Part shown: piece after piece, positions 1 through 5,718 of the stretch
How the letters are laid out: each line of letters opens with the position of its first letter
Numbering within the stretch: the first letter of the stretch is position 1
Assembly (NCBI GenBank): GCA_017652545.1
Contig: JAGCAV010000043.1
Coordinates: forward strand, 1 to 6,147
Direction of reading: 5' to 3'
Origin: Lachnospiraceae bacterium
Lineage (GTDB): Bacteria > Bacillota_A > Clostridia > Lachnospirales > Lachnospiraceae
Length of the DNA stretch: 6,147 nt
The notes under the pieces: generated by a model
The model's database searches: none
Told to the model about the DNA's origin: nothing
What the model saw: only the letters and a program-made list of their open reading frames with translations
Position numbers and translations under genes: made by a program

Positions 1-19
1 CGCGATCAGCAAGAAGTAA
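1..19 (+). CDS. 3' end of upstream gene, probably NuoF-like hydrogenase subunit HydB (partial)
   Basis: Only the last five codons and a TAA stop (17-19) are present; they read AISKK in the frame beginning at base 2. Seen: the stop lies 18 nt before the hydrogenase ATG, with the hydrogenase ribosome binding site in between, so the two genes look like one operon. Known: HydB/HndC-type NuoF-like subunits commonly end in a ferredoxin domain whose last cluster is followed by a short Gly-Ala-Ile-Lys-Lys-like tail and normally sit directly upstream of hydA/hndD. Inference: this is such a tail. Five residues cannot prove it, and any gene ending this way would look the same. Confidence 0.45.
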
Positions 20-37
20 TGGGGAGGAGGATAAAAT

Positions 38-1807
38 ATGTCAACCGTTAATATTAAAATAGAGGGAATCCCCTATCAGGTAGAAGCCGGATTGACGATC
101 CTGGAAGCCGCCAAGGCCTGCGGATACGAAATTCCTTCCCTGTGTACATTCAACCATGGCGAGTGCAACGTCGGCTCCTGCCGTGTATGCCTTGTGGAAG
201 CAACCGGCGCCAGAGGCCTGGTAGCCAGCTGCGTGTATCCGGTCTCCGAGGGTATGGAGATCAGGATCGGTTCTCCGAAGGCTGTTGAAGCCCGCAGACG
301 CTCTGTGGAGCTGCTGCTTTCCAACCACAACAAGAACTGCCAGCAGTGCGACAAGAACGGCAACTGCGAGCTGCTGCATGTAGCCAACCTGACCGGCGCC
401 AGGGATGACGCTTTCGCGGGTGTGCATTCAGAGGTTCACATCGACCGTCTTGCACCGGCTCTGGTTCGCGACACCTCCAAGTGTATTCTCTGCGGCAGAT
501 GTATCGAGCGCTGCAAGAACGCACACGGCCTGGGAATCCTGGGCTATGAGAACCGCGGTTTCAGGACCTTCGTTTCACCGGCTGAGAACAGAAGCTTTGC
601 GGATTCACCCTGTATCCAGTGCGGACAGTGCGTCAATGTATGTCCGACCGGCGCTCTGATGGAGAACTCCGAGATCGACAAGGTCGACGCAGCTTTCGCA
701 GCAGGCAAGCATGTGATCGTACAGGCCGCTCCGGCAGTCCGTGCCTCCCTTGGTGAGGAATTCGGCTATCCGATCGGCACACCGGTCACCGGCAAGATGA
801 TCGCGGCGCTTCGCCGTCTCGGCTTCGAGCGCGTTTACGATGTCAACTTCGGCGCTGACCTGACCATCATGGAGGAGGGCACGGAGCTTCTTGGCCGTCT
901 GACAAACGGCGGCGTGCTTCCGATGATCACTTCCTGCTCACCGGGCTGGATCAACTATGCCGAGTACAACTACGGGGATCTGCTTCCGCATCTGTCCAGC
1001 TGCAAATCGCCTCACGAGATGCAGGGCGCGATCATCAAGTCCTACTGGGCACAGGAGAAGGGCATCGCTCCGGAAGACATCTTCGTTGTCTCCATCATGC
1101 CCTGCGTGGCCAAGAAGTTCGAGAAGCAGCGTGAGCAGCTTAAGGTCAACGGGATCCCGGATGTGGATGCTGTCCTTACCACCAGAGAGCTTGGCCGCCT
1201 GATCAAGAGAAGCGGTATCATCTTCGACCGTCTGCCTGATGAAGAATGGGATCAGGATATCATGGGCGATTACACCGGTGCTGCCGTTATCTTCGGCGTG
1301 ACCGGCGGTGTTATGGAAGCAGCGCTTCGTACCGTTTACTTCAAGCTGACCGGCAAGGAAAAAGAAGGCATCACCTTCGAAGAGGTCCGCGGCCATGATG
1401 CCGGTATCCGTGAGGCTTCCCTTGATATCAACGGCACAGTCGTGAACGTGGCGATTGCCTCCGGCATGAAGTCCGCGAAGGTCCTGCTCGATGAGATCCG
1501 TGAAGGCAAGTCCAAATATCAGTTCATCGAGATCATGGGCTGCCCGGGCGGCTGCATCAACGGCGGCGGCCAGTCCTATGTACGTCCGGCCCTTCTTCCG
1601 AATGAGCCCGATAATATTATCGACGTTTACAAGGAGAAGAGAGCAAACGCCCTGTACAGCGAGGACGAGCGCCAGGTGCTCCGTCAGTCTCACAACAATC
1701 CGCAGATCATCGAGCTTTACGAGAAATATCTGGGCGAGCCGAATTCTCATAAGGCACATGAACTGCTCCATACTTCCTATGAAGCAAGAGTCGGTTTCAA
1801 CGATTAA
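38..1807 (+). CDS. hydA: [FeFe]-hydrogenase catalytic subunit, HydA/HndD type (NAD(P)H-linked, group A)
   Basis: Catalyses reversible proton reduction to H2 in the cytoplasm, normally as the large subunit of a HydABC/HndABCD complex using NAD(P)H and ferredoxin. Domains in order: a 2Fe-2S ferredoxin (C36, C48, C51, C65); a His-Cys [4Fe-4S] site (H97, C101, C104, C110); two [4Fe-4S] clusters (C149/C152/C155/C159 and C192/C195/C198/C202); and the H-cluster domain from about 225. H-cluster motifs are L1 TSCSPGW (298-304), L2 MPCVAKKFE (354-362) and L3 with C502 and C506. Aligned to C. pasteurianum CpI from memory, the proton path (C300, E280, E283, S320, R287) is intact, but the ligand position of CpI Cys300 is S301. 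Length (589) matches HndD (about 585). The start is set by a GGAGGAGG site at 23-30, 7 nt before the ATG. None of the 33 Arg codons is CGG, which suggests high expression. Confidence 0.95.
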   Translation: MSTVNIKIEGIPYQVEAGLTILEAAKACGYEIPSLCTFNHGECNVGSCRVCLVEATGARGLVASCVYPVSEGMEIRIGSPKAVEARRRSVELLLSNHNKNCQQCDKNGNCELLHVANLTGARDDAFAGVHSEVHIDRLAPALVRDTSKCILCGRCIERCKNAHGLGILGYENRGFRTFVSPAENRSFADSPCIQCGQCVNVCPTGALMENSEIDKVDAAFAAGKHVIVQAAPAVRASLGEEFGYPIGTPVTGKMIAALRRLGFERVYDVNFGADLTIMEEGTELLGRLTNGGVLPMITSCSPGWINYAEYNYGDLLPHLSSCKSPHEMQGAIIKSYWAQEKGIAPEDIFVVSIMPCVAKKFEKQREQLKVNGIPDVDAVLTTRELGRLIKRSGIIFDRLPDEEWDQDIMGDYTGAAVIFGVTGGVMEAALRTVYFKLTGKEKEGITFEEVRGHDAGIREASLDINGTVVNVAIASGMKSAKVLLDEIREGKSKYQFIEIMGCPGGCINGGGQSYVRPALLPNEPDNIIDVYKEKRANALYSEDERQVLRQSHNNPQIIELYEKYLGEPNSHKAHELLHTSYEARVGFND

Positions 1808-1833
1808 TAACAACTGAAAAACTGAGTCATTCC

Positions 1834-1864
1834 AAGGAAGCGCTGATCTGATCAGCGCTTCCTT
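1834..1864 (+). terminator. 31-nt perfect inverted repeat, terminator-like hairpin without a T-run
   Basis: Arms 1834-1848 and 1850-1864 are exact reverse complements around a single central T at 1849. A realistic fold is a 13-bp stem (AAGGAAGCGCTGA) closed by a 5-nt loop. It begins 26 nt after the hydrogenase stop. The sequence that follows (ACAGTGAGG) has no T-tract on either strand, so it does not meet the standard for a Rho-independent terminator. It may protect the 3' end of the hydrogenase mRNA, act as a partial terminator, or separate expression of the hydrogenase from the transporter genes. Confidence 0.5.
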
Positions 1865-1877
1865 ACAGTGAGGTTTT

Positions 1878-1904
1878 CCGGGCGGATCAGGAAGATCCGT
1901 CCGG
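1878..1904 (+). promoter_or_regulatory. Leader hairpin just upstream of the binding-protein ribosome binding site
   Basis: An 11-bp stem pairs CCGGGCGGATC (1878-1888) with GATCCGTCCGG (1894-1904), including one G-U pair (1882 with 1900), around a 5-nt loop AGGAA. It ends 3 nt before the GGAGGA ribosome binding site at 1908-1913. The position suggests an mRNA-stabilising or translation-modulating leader structure. No T-run follows, so it is not a terminator. It matches no riboswitch consensus I recognise. Confidence 0.4.
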
Positions 1905-1925
1905 TATGGAGGAAACATAAGAATC

Positions 1926-2906
1926 ATGAGTAAGTTCAGACAGATCATGGCTGTGGTACTTGCAGCCGGAATGCTTTCAGCGCCCGTGTCTGCTCAGGAG
2001 GAGCAGGCTGTCCGCGTTACCGCGCTGAAAGGCCCGACAGCCATGGGGCTGGTAAAAATGATGGATGAAGCAGGCTACGGAACAGATGAAGCCGCCGGCT
2101 ATCAGTTTGAGATCGCCGCAGCGCCGGATGTGGTCGCGCCGCTTCTTGCGAAGGGAGAAACGGATATCGCGGCGGTTCCGGCCAATCTTGCCAGTGTGCT
2201 CTACAACAACACCAAAGGCGGCGTCAGGGTGATCGCCATCAATACGCTGGGTGTCCTGTATATTGTGGATACTTCCGGTTCCGTCAGTTCCGTAAGTGAT
2301 CTGAAAGGGCGGACGATCTACGCGAGCGGCAAGGGTTCCACACCTGAGTATGCGCTGAATTATATCCTCAGCGGGAACGGGATCGACCCGGATGCCGATG
2401 TTCAGATTGAGTGGAAGAGCGAACACGCTGAATGTCTGGCCGCGCTGCTTGAGGATCCCGAGGGGATCGCCATGCTTCCGCAGCCCTTTGTCACGACTGC
2501 CATGATGAAAGACGACAGCATTCAGGTCGTGCTTGATCTGTCTGAAGAGTGGGATAAGCTGCAGGAAGGCAGTGAGAATCCGTCCGGAATGATTACCGGC
2601 GTCGCCGTGGTAAGGACAGCGTTCGCAGAGGAAAATCCGGAAGCTGTCACCGCTTTCCTTGAAGCATATGCCGACTCCGTCGCCTATGTGAATGAGGATA
2701 CCGCCGGAGCAGCTGCCCTGGTCGGCGCATACGACATCGTGCCGCAGGCAGTGGCGGAAAAGGCGCTTCCGGCCTGCAATATTACGCTGATCACAGGACA
2801 GGAAATGGCGGACAAGCTGGCAGGATACCTGCAGGTGCTGTTTGACGCCAATCCCGAATCTGTAGGCGGGGCACTTCCGGAAGAGGATTTCTTCTTTATC
2901 CCCTGA
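1926..2906 (+). CDS. ABC transporter substrate-binding protein, SsuA/TauA/NMT1-like (COG0715-type)
   Basis: Exported solute receptor for the importer encoded by the next two genes. Residues 1-23 form a signal peptide (basic start, hydrophobic 8-20) with a probable signal peptidase I site after VSA (21-23). There is no lipobox cysteine, which is unusual for a Gram-positive receptor. The mature part shows the SsuA/TauA/NMT1 pattern: an opening strand VRVTALKGPTAMGLV (29-43), a segment on solute-dependent access (DIAAVPANLASVLYNN, 80-95), VSDLKGRTIYASGKGSTPEY across the hinge (123-142) and a helix-rich C-terminal lobe. At 326 residues it is normal length. The ribosome binding site is GGAGGA at 1908-1913, a rather long 12 nt from the ATG. 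The substrate cannot be read from sequence: sulfonates, nitrate-like anions and pyrimidine/thiamine precursors are all used in this superfamily. The CCCFC motif of THI5-type proteins is absent. Confidence 0.85.
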   Translation: MSKFRQIMAVVLAAGMLSAPVSAQEEQAVRVTALKGPTAMGLVKMMDEAGYGTDEAAGYQFEIAAAPDVVAPLLAKGETDIAAVPANLASVLYNNTKGGVRVIAINTLGVLYIVDTSGSVSSVSDLKGRTIYASGKGSTPEYALNYILSGNGIDPDADVQIEWKSEHAECLAALLEDPEGIAMLPQPFVTTAMMKDDSIQVVLDLSEEWDKLQEGSENPSGMITGVAVVRTAFAEENPEAVTAFLEAYADSVAYVNEDTAGAAALVGAYDIVPQAVAEKALPACNITLITGQEMADKLAGYLQVLFDANPESVGGALPEEDFFFIP

Positions 2907-2927
2907 ATGGTTTTATTTGATTGATTT

Positions 2928-3695
2928 ATGATGATTTCCGGAAAAAAGAAAAAACTGATCATTCAGATACTGGCGGTCCTTTTCTGGATCGCCATTTGGC
3001 AATTATTGAGCATGCAGAGGGTGCTGGGTATATTTCTGGCTTCCCCGCTGGATACCGCTGTGCGTTTTTTCAGACTCTGCGGGGAGGGTCTGTTCTGGAG
3101 ATCGATCCTGTATACCAGCGTGCGCATCCTGACCGGTTTTCTTGCAGCCGTGGCGATCGGCAGTGTCCTTGCCGTGCTGGCCGGTATCTTTGCCTGGGCA
3201 GATGACCTGATCCAGCCGCCGATGCGGCTTGTCCGCGCCGTTCCGGTGGTATCGTTCATTATCCTGGCGCTGATCCTGGTCTCATCCCGGTATCTGACGC
3301 AGCTGATCTCCTTCATTATGGCGCTGCCGATCATCTACATGAATGTCAAAACCGGGATAGAGCAGAGAGACCCGGCCCTGACGGAGATGGCGCGCCTTTT
3401 CAGGGTCCCTCTTCTGCGCAGGTTCCGGTTCCTTTATCTGCATCAGGTCATGCCGCTCTTTGAGACTGGTACAAGCCTGGCTTTGGGCTTTGCCTGGAAA
3501 TCGGGGATCGCTGCCGAGGTGATCGGCATGCCGAAAGGATCCATCGGAGAACGGCTCCAGCAGGCGAAGGTATACCTGAACACACCGGATCTGTTTGCCT
3601 GGACACTGGCTGTTGTCCTGATGAGCATTGTGACGGAAAAACTGTGGAGAAAGTGCCTGCGCGTGATCCGGTACCTGAGCGCGAAGGGATGCTGA
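2928..3695 (+). CDS. ABC transporter permease, SsuC/TauC-like
   Basis: Membrane channel of the importer. The 255 residues contain about six hydrophobic segments (roughly 10-28, 62-90, 101-119, 123-139, 181-199, 222-240), typical of the BPD_transp_1 family. The cytoplasmic EAA loop that docks with the ATPase is at 153-176 (EMARLFRVP through HQVMP); the usual Gly seven residues in is R159. The basic stretch GKKKK at the start fits an inside N terminus. The gene starts 21 nt after the binding-protein stop. An in-frame TGA at 2922-2924 rules out any earlier start, so ATG 2928 or 2931 must be used, yet the preceding 17 nt (TTTTATTTGATTGATTT) contain no Shine-Dalgarno match. Translation probably depends on coupling or an A/T-rich unstructured leader. 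Confidence 0.88.
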   Translation: MMISGKKKKLIIQILAVLFWIAIWQLLSMQRVLGIFLASPLDTAVRFFRLCGEGLFWRSILYTSVRILTGFLAAVAIGSVLAVLAGIFAWADDLIQPPMRLVRAVPVVSFIILALILVSSRYLTQLISFIMALPIIYMNVKTGIEQRDPALTEMARLFRVPLLRRFRFLYLHQVMPLFETGTSLALGFAWKSGIAAEVIGMPKGSIGERLQQAKVYLNTPDLFAWTLAVVLMSIVTEKLWRKCLRVIRYLSAKGC

Positions 3696-3707
3696 GAGGA
3701 TTGACCC

Positions 3708-4280
3708 ATGAAAAAGATCATCATTGACTCGCTGAGCAAATGTTTTGATCATCCGGTCTTAACGGATTTTGACATGGAGGCGGAAATGGGGGGCGTCTAT
3801 GCGCTCATGGGTCCGTCGGGATGCGGGAAGACAACACTCCTTCGCATTCTTGCCGGCCTTGAGCAGGCTGATTCCGGCCTGATCACTGGAACGGACGACC
3901 TGAGGGTCAGCTTTATGTTCCAGGAGGACCGCCTTCTGCCGTGGCTGAGCGCGGTGGATAACCTGCGCTTTGTCCTGCCTTCTCTGCCGGAAGATGCGGT
4001 GATCGAAAAACTTGATCAGCTGGGAATCGGCGGCCAGGATGCCCGCAGACCGGTCAGCGAATATTCCGGCGGCATGAAACGCAGGGTGGCTTTTCTGCGG
4101 ACAGTTCTGTTTCCGTCCGACCTGCTGCTCCTGGATGAACCGTTCACCGGACTGGATGAGGCAAATATCGGAGCAGCGGCGGCTTTTCTTACAGATAACA
4201 GGAACGGACGAACCGTTATCCTGACAACACACAGCGAACAGGAGGCCGGACTGTGCAGGGCAGAAGTGATCCGGATGTGA
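3708..4280 (+). CDS. ABC transporter ATP-binding protein, SsuB/TauB-like, short form
   Basis: Energises the importer by ATP hydrolysis at the cytoplasmic face. All core motifs are present: Walker A GPSGCGKTT (35-43), Q-loop FQEDRLLPW (71-79, the typical SsuB/TauB/NrtD form), signature YSGGM (119-123), Walker B LLLLDEP (139-145), D-loop GLDE (148-151) and the switch His H175 in TTHSEQEA. At 190 residues it is clearly shorter than the usual 240-260. It ends a few residues after the H-loop region and lacks the C-terminal segment common in SsuB/TauB. No frameshift is apparent, since the reading frame is closed by a clean TGA and the next gene begins inside it. GAGAGGA at 3694-3700 serves as ribosome binding site, 12 nt after the permease stop. 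Confidence 0.9.
   Translation: MKKIIIDSLSKCFDHPVLTDFDMEAEMGGVYALMGPSGCGKTTLLRILAGLEQADSGLITGTDDLRVSFMFQEDRLLPWLSAVDNLRFVLPSLPEDAVIEKLDQLGIGGQDARRPVSEYSGGMKRRVAFLRTVLFPSDLLLLDEPFTGLDEANIGAAAAFLTDNRNGRTVILTTHSEQEAGLCRAEVIRM
4240..4245 (+). promoter_or_regulatory. AGGAGG ribosome binding site inside the ATPase gene
   Basis: A perfect AGGAGG lies 7 nt before the GTG codon at 4253 and supports that codon as start of the glycosylase gene, overlapping the ATPase by 28 nt. It also encodes part of Gln-Glu-Ala (178-180) of the ATPase H-loop region, so some of the match could be forced by the protein sequence. Confidence 0.6.
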
Positions 4281-4777
4281 AAAGAAGATCCGAAAAGCAT
4301 ACGCATGAATTTCCCCCGCTTTTTGACGCGCACAGCCGCATCCTGATCCTGGGGAGTTTTCCGTCGGTCAGATCCAGGGAGCAGCAGTTTTACTACGGCC
4401 ATCCGCAGAACCGGTTCTGGAGGATCCTGGCTGCACTGACAGGCGAGGCTGTTCCGGAGAACATCCCGCAGAAGAAAATGCTTGCTCTTGGCCATGGCAT
4501 GGCTCTGTGGGATGTGATCGATTCCTGCGAGATCGCCGGGTCATCAGACAGCAGCATCAGGAACGCTGTCCCCACGGACCTTTCCGTTATTCTTGACAGA
4601 TGCAGGATCGAAAAGATCTGTACCAACGGCGCTCTTGCCCGGAAACTGTATCTGAAGTACCAGTATCCCGAAACAGGAATAGAACCGATCGCGCTTCCGA
4701 GCACCTCGCCGGCCAACGCTGCCTGGTCTTTTGAAAGGCTGCTGGAAGCCTGGAGGGAAGGATTGGGAAAATGCTGA
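4253..4777 (+). CDS. Hypoxanthine-DNA glycosylase-type protein (uracil-DNA glycosylase superfamily, family 6-like)
   Basis: Predicted base-excision repair glycosylase that removes deaminated bases, chiefly hypoxanthine, from DNA. Seen: LILGSFPSVRS (31-41), the family block YYGHPQNRFW (47-56), TNGALA (124-129) and the C-terminal LPSTSPANA (148-156), all at the spacing of this superfamily. The length, 174, is close to the usual 160-170. N53 in the NRFW block is a candidate catalytic residue by analogy; I did not verify this. Two starts are possible. GTG 4253 has an AGGAGG 7 nt upstream. GTG 4277 gives 166 residues and overlaps the ATPase stop as GTGA; homologs usually start only shortly before the Phe-Pro-Pro segment, which favours the later site. 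The repair gene is translationally coupled to a transporter, which is an odd pairing. The narrower family assignment could be wrong; superfamily membership is secure. Confidence 0.85.
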   Translation: MQGRSDPDVKRRSEKHTHEFPPLFDAHSRILILGSFPSVRSREQQFYYGHPQNRFWRILAALTGEAVPENIPQKKMLALGHGMALWDVIDSCEIAGSSDSSIRNAVPTDLSVILDRCRIEKICTNGALARKLYLKYQYPETGIEPIALPSTSPANAAWSFERLLEAWREGLGKC

Positions 4778-4800
4778 TCTGATCAGATCAGCTTTTTTTT
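4773..4800 (+). terminator. Rho-independent terminator of the transporter-glycosylase operon
   Basis: A 20-nt perfect palindrome (4773-4792) gives an 8-bp stem GCTGATCT with loop GATC, followed at once by eight T residues (4793-4800). It overlaps the glycosylase stop codon (4775-4777), so the last codons form part of the stem. This cleanly ends the operon before the promoter downstream. Confidence 0.9.
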
Positions 4801-4822
4801 ATGGCTGTTTATGTCAATGTTG

Positions 4823-4859
4823 TTTTCAAGTTTTCATAAAAGATGGTATACTCAGGTTA
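4823..4859 (+). promoter_or_regulatory. Sigma-A type promoter with extended -10
   Basis: The -10 box is TATACT (4847-4852), preceded by TGG (4844-4846), an extended -10. The best -35 is TTTTCA (4823-4828), four of six matches to TTGACA, with an 18-nt spacer. The region is much more A/T-rich than the flanking genes and lies just after the terminator. Predicted transcript start is near A4859, leaving a leader of about 59 nt. No operator repeat or riboswitch was recognised in the leader. Confidence 0.7.
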
Positions 4860-4917
4860 TCGTAACCTTGTGGATCACAGAAAGGAATGATCAGAAGCAA
4901 TTCTTCGCTGGGCGGAT

Positions 4918-5718
4918 ATGAACAGGGTGTATATCTCACAACTGATGCCGGAGGAAGAACTCCGGGATGTCCTTGCCTGCTCCGGAGCCGGCCTGGAACT
5001 GATCGACTTCAGCATTGCCGGCAATCTGGATGCATTTGACGAAACGATGGCCGGGACAGTCGCTTTGCTGGACAGGCTCGGACAGCCGGCGGTAAGCGTA
5101 CACGGGCCCTTTCTCGACCTGAATCCCATGTCGTTTGACAGCCGGATCGTCCGCGTGACGGCTGACCGCTTTGCACAGGCATATGAAGCGGCGCTCATGC
5201 TCGGGGCGGACCGCATCATTTACCACAGCGGGATGATTCCGACTGTTTACTATACCGAGGGATGGGCCGAGCGGACTGCCTCGTTCTGGAACCGCTTCCT
5301 GGAAGATGTCGGAGCCGGAAAAGGCGCAGGTCCGCTGGTCTGCATGGAGAATGTGCTTGACCGCGAAGTCGCGCCGTTTCTGGAAGCGGCACAGAGAGTG
5401 GAGCATCCCGGCTTCGGGATCTGCCTGGATATCGGTCATGTGGCCTGCTATGCAGCTGATCCGCTGTCTGTGTGGACCGGGAAGCTGTCAGGCCGGATCA
5501 GGCACGTTCATCTGCATGACAACGACGGGATCCGCGATCTGCACCTGGCGCTTGGTGAGGGACAGGTGCCCTGGGAGGCAGCTGTGAAGGAGCTGCTTGC
5601 CGGGCCGGGCGGAGAGGAGATTACTTTCACGATCGAAAACACATCCGCTGAGGCGGCAAAGAGGTCACTGGCCGCCCTTCGGAAAAACCTGCAAAGACAA
5701 AAGGAGGAACAGAAATGA
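4918..5718 (+). CDS. Sugar phosphate isomerase/epimerase-like TIM barrel (AP endonuclease family 2)
   Basis: A 266-residue protein of the xylose isomerase-like TIM-barrel superfamily, probably cytoplasmic and metal-dependent; the reaction is unknown. Seen, in the order of the endonuclease IV metal ligands recalled from E. coli Nfo: H62 (SVHGPF), H103 (YHSG), E144 (CMENV), D171 and H174 (LDIGH), H198 (HVHLHDN), D207 and H209 (DLHLALGEG) and E240 (TIENT). All nine positions can be matched, but sugar-phosphate isomerases share most of them and the general wording of the motifs (ELIDFS, HVHLHDN, LGEGQVPW) looks more like that group. ATG 4918 is the first start after an in-frame stop at 4888; its ribosome binding site is weak (GGGCGG only 2 nt away). 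The stop overlaps the next ATG (ATGA), so both proteins probably serve one process. Confidence 0.8.
   Translation: MNRVYISQLMPEEELRDVLACSGAGLELIDFSIAGNLDAFDETMAGTVALLDRLGQPAVSVHGPFLDLNPMSFDSRIVRVTADRFAQAYEAALMLGADRIIYHSGMIPTVYYTEGWAERTASFWNRFLEDVGAGKGAGPLVCMENVLDREVAPFLEAAQRVEHPGFGICLDIGHVACYAADPLSVWTGKLSGRIRHVHLHDNDGIRDLHLALGEGQVPWEAAVKELLAGPGGEEITFTIENTSAEAAKRSLAALRKNLQRQKEEQK

Noticed and set aside
1808..1925. TPP riboswitch upstream of the NMT1-like importer, suggested by CTGAG and CTGATCTG fragments
   Set aside because: The core thi-box pattern (CTGATCTGG followed by the conserved TAATGCCAGCGTAG block) is absent; the matching bases belong to the perfect inverted repeat.
938..1948. Long open frame (336 codons) on the minus strand across the hydrogenase gene
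   Set aside because: It is antisense to a gene with unmistakable iron-sulfur and H-cluster motifs, has no recognisable domain, and results from the codon bias of the real gene.
2921..3205. 94-codon + strand frame overlapping the start of the permease gene
   Set aside because: It overlaps a permease frame with clear membrane segments and an EAA loop, and has no coherent protein features of its own.
3708..4280. Possible frameshift truncating the ATPase
   Set aside because: All nucleotide-binding motifs are in one frame, and the stop is embedded in a normal gene junction, so a genuinely short protein is the simpler reading.
4860..4917. Riboswitch or operator in the leader after the promoter at 4823-4859
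   Set aside because: Only a weak imperfect stem (GAAG with CTTC around 4893-4906) is visible; no known cobalamin or other riboswitch signature fits in 59 nt.
4887..5039. Short frame starting at ATG 4887 after AAAGGA, overlapping the TIM-barrel gene
   Set aside because: The purine-rich site touches the ATG with no spacer, the frame is about 50 codons, overlaps the TIM-barrel gene for most of its length and resembles nothing known.
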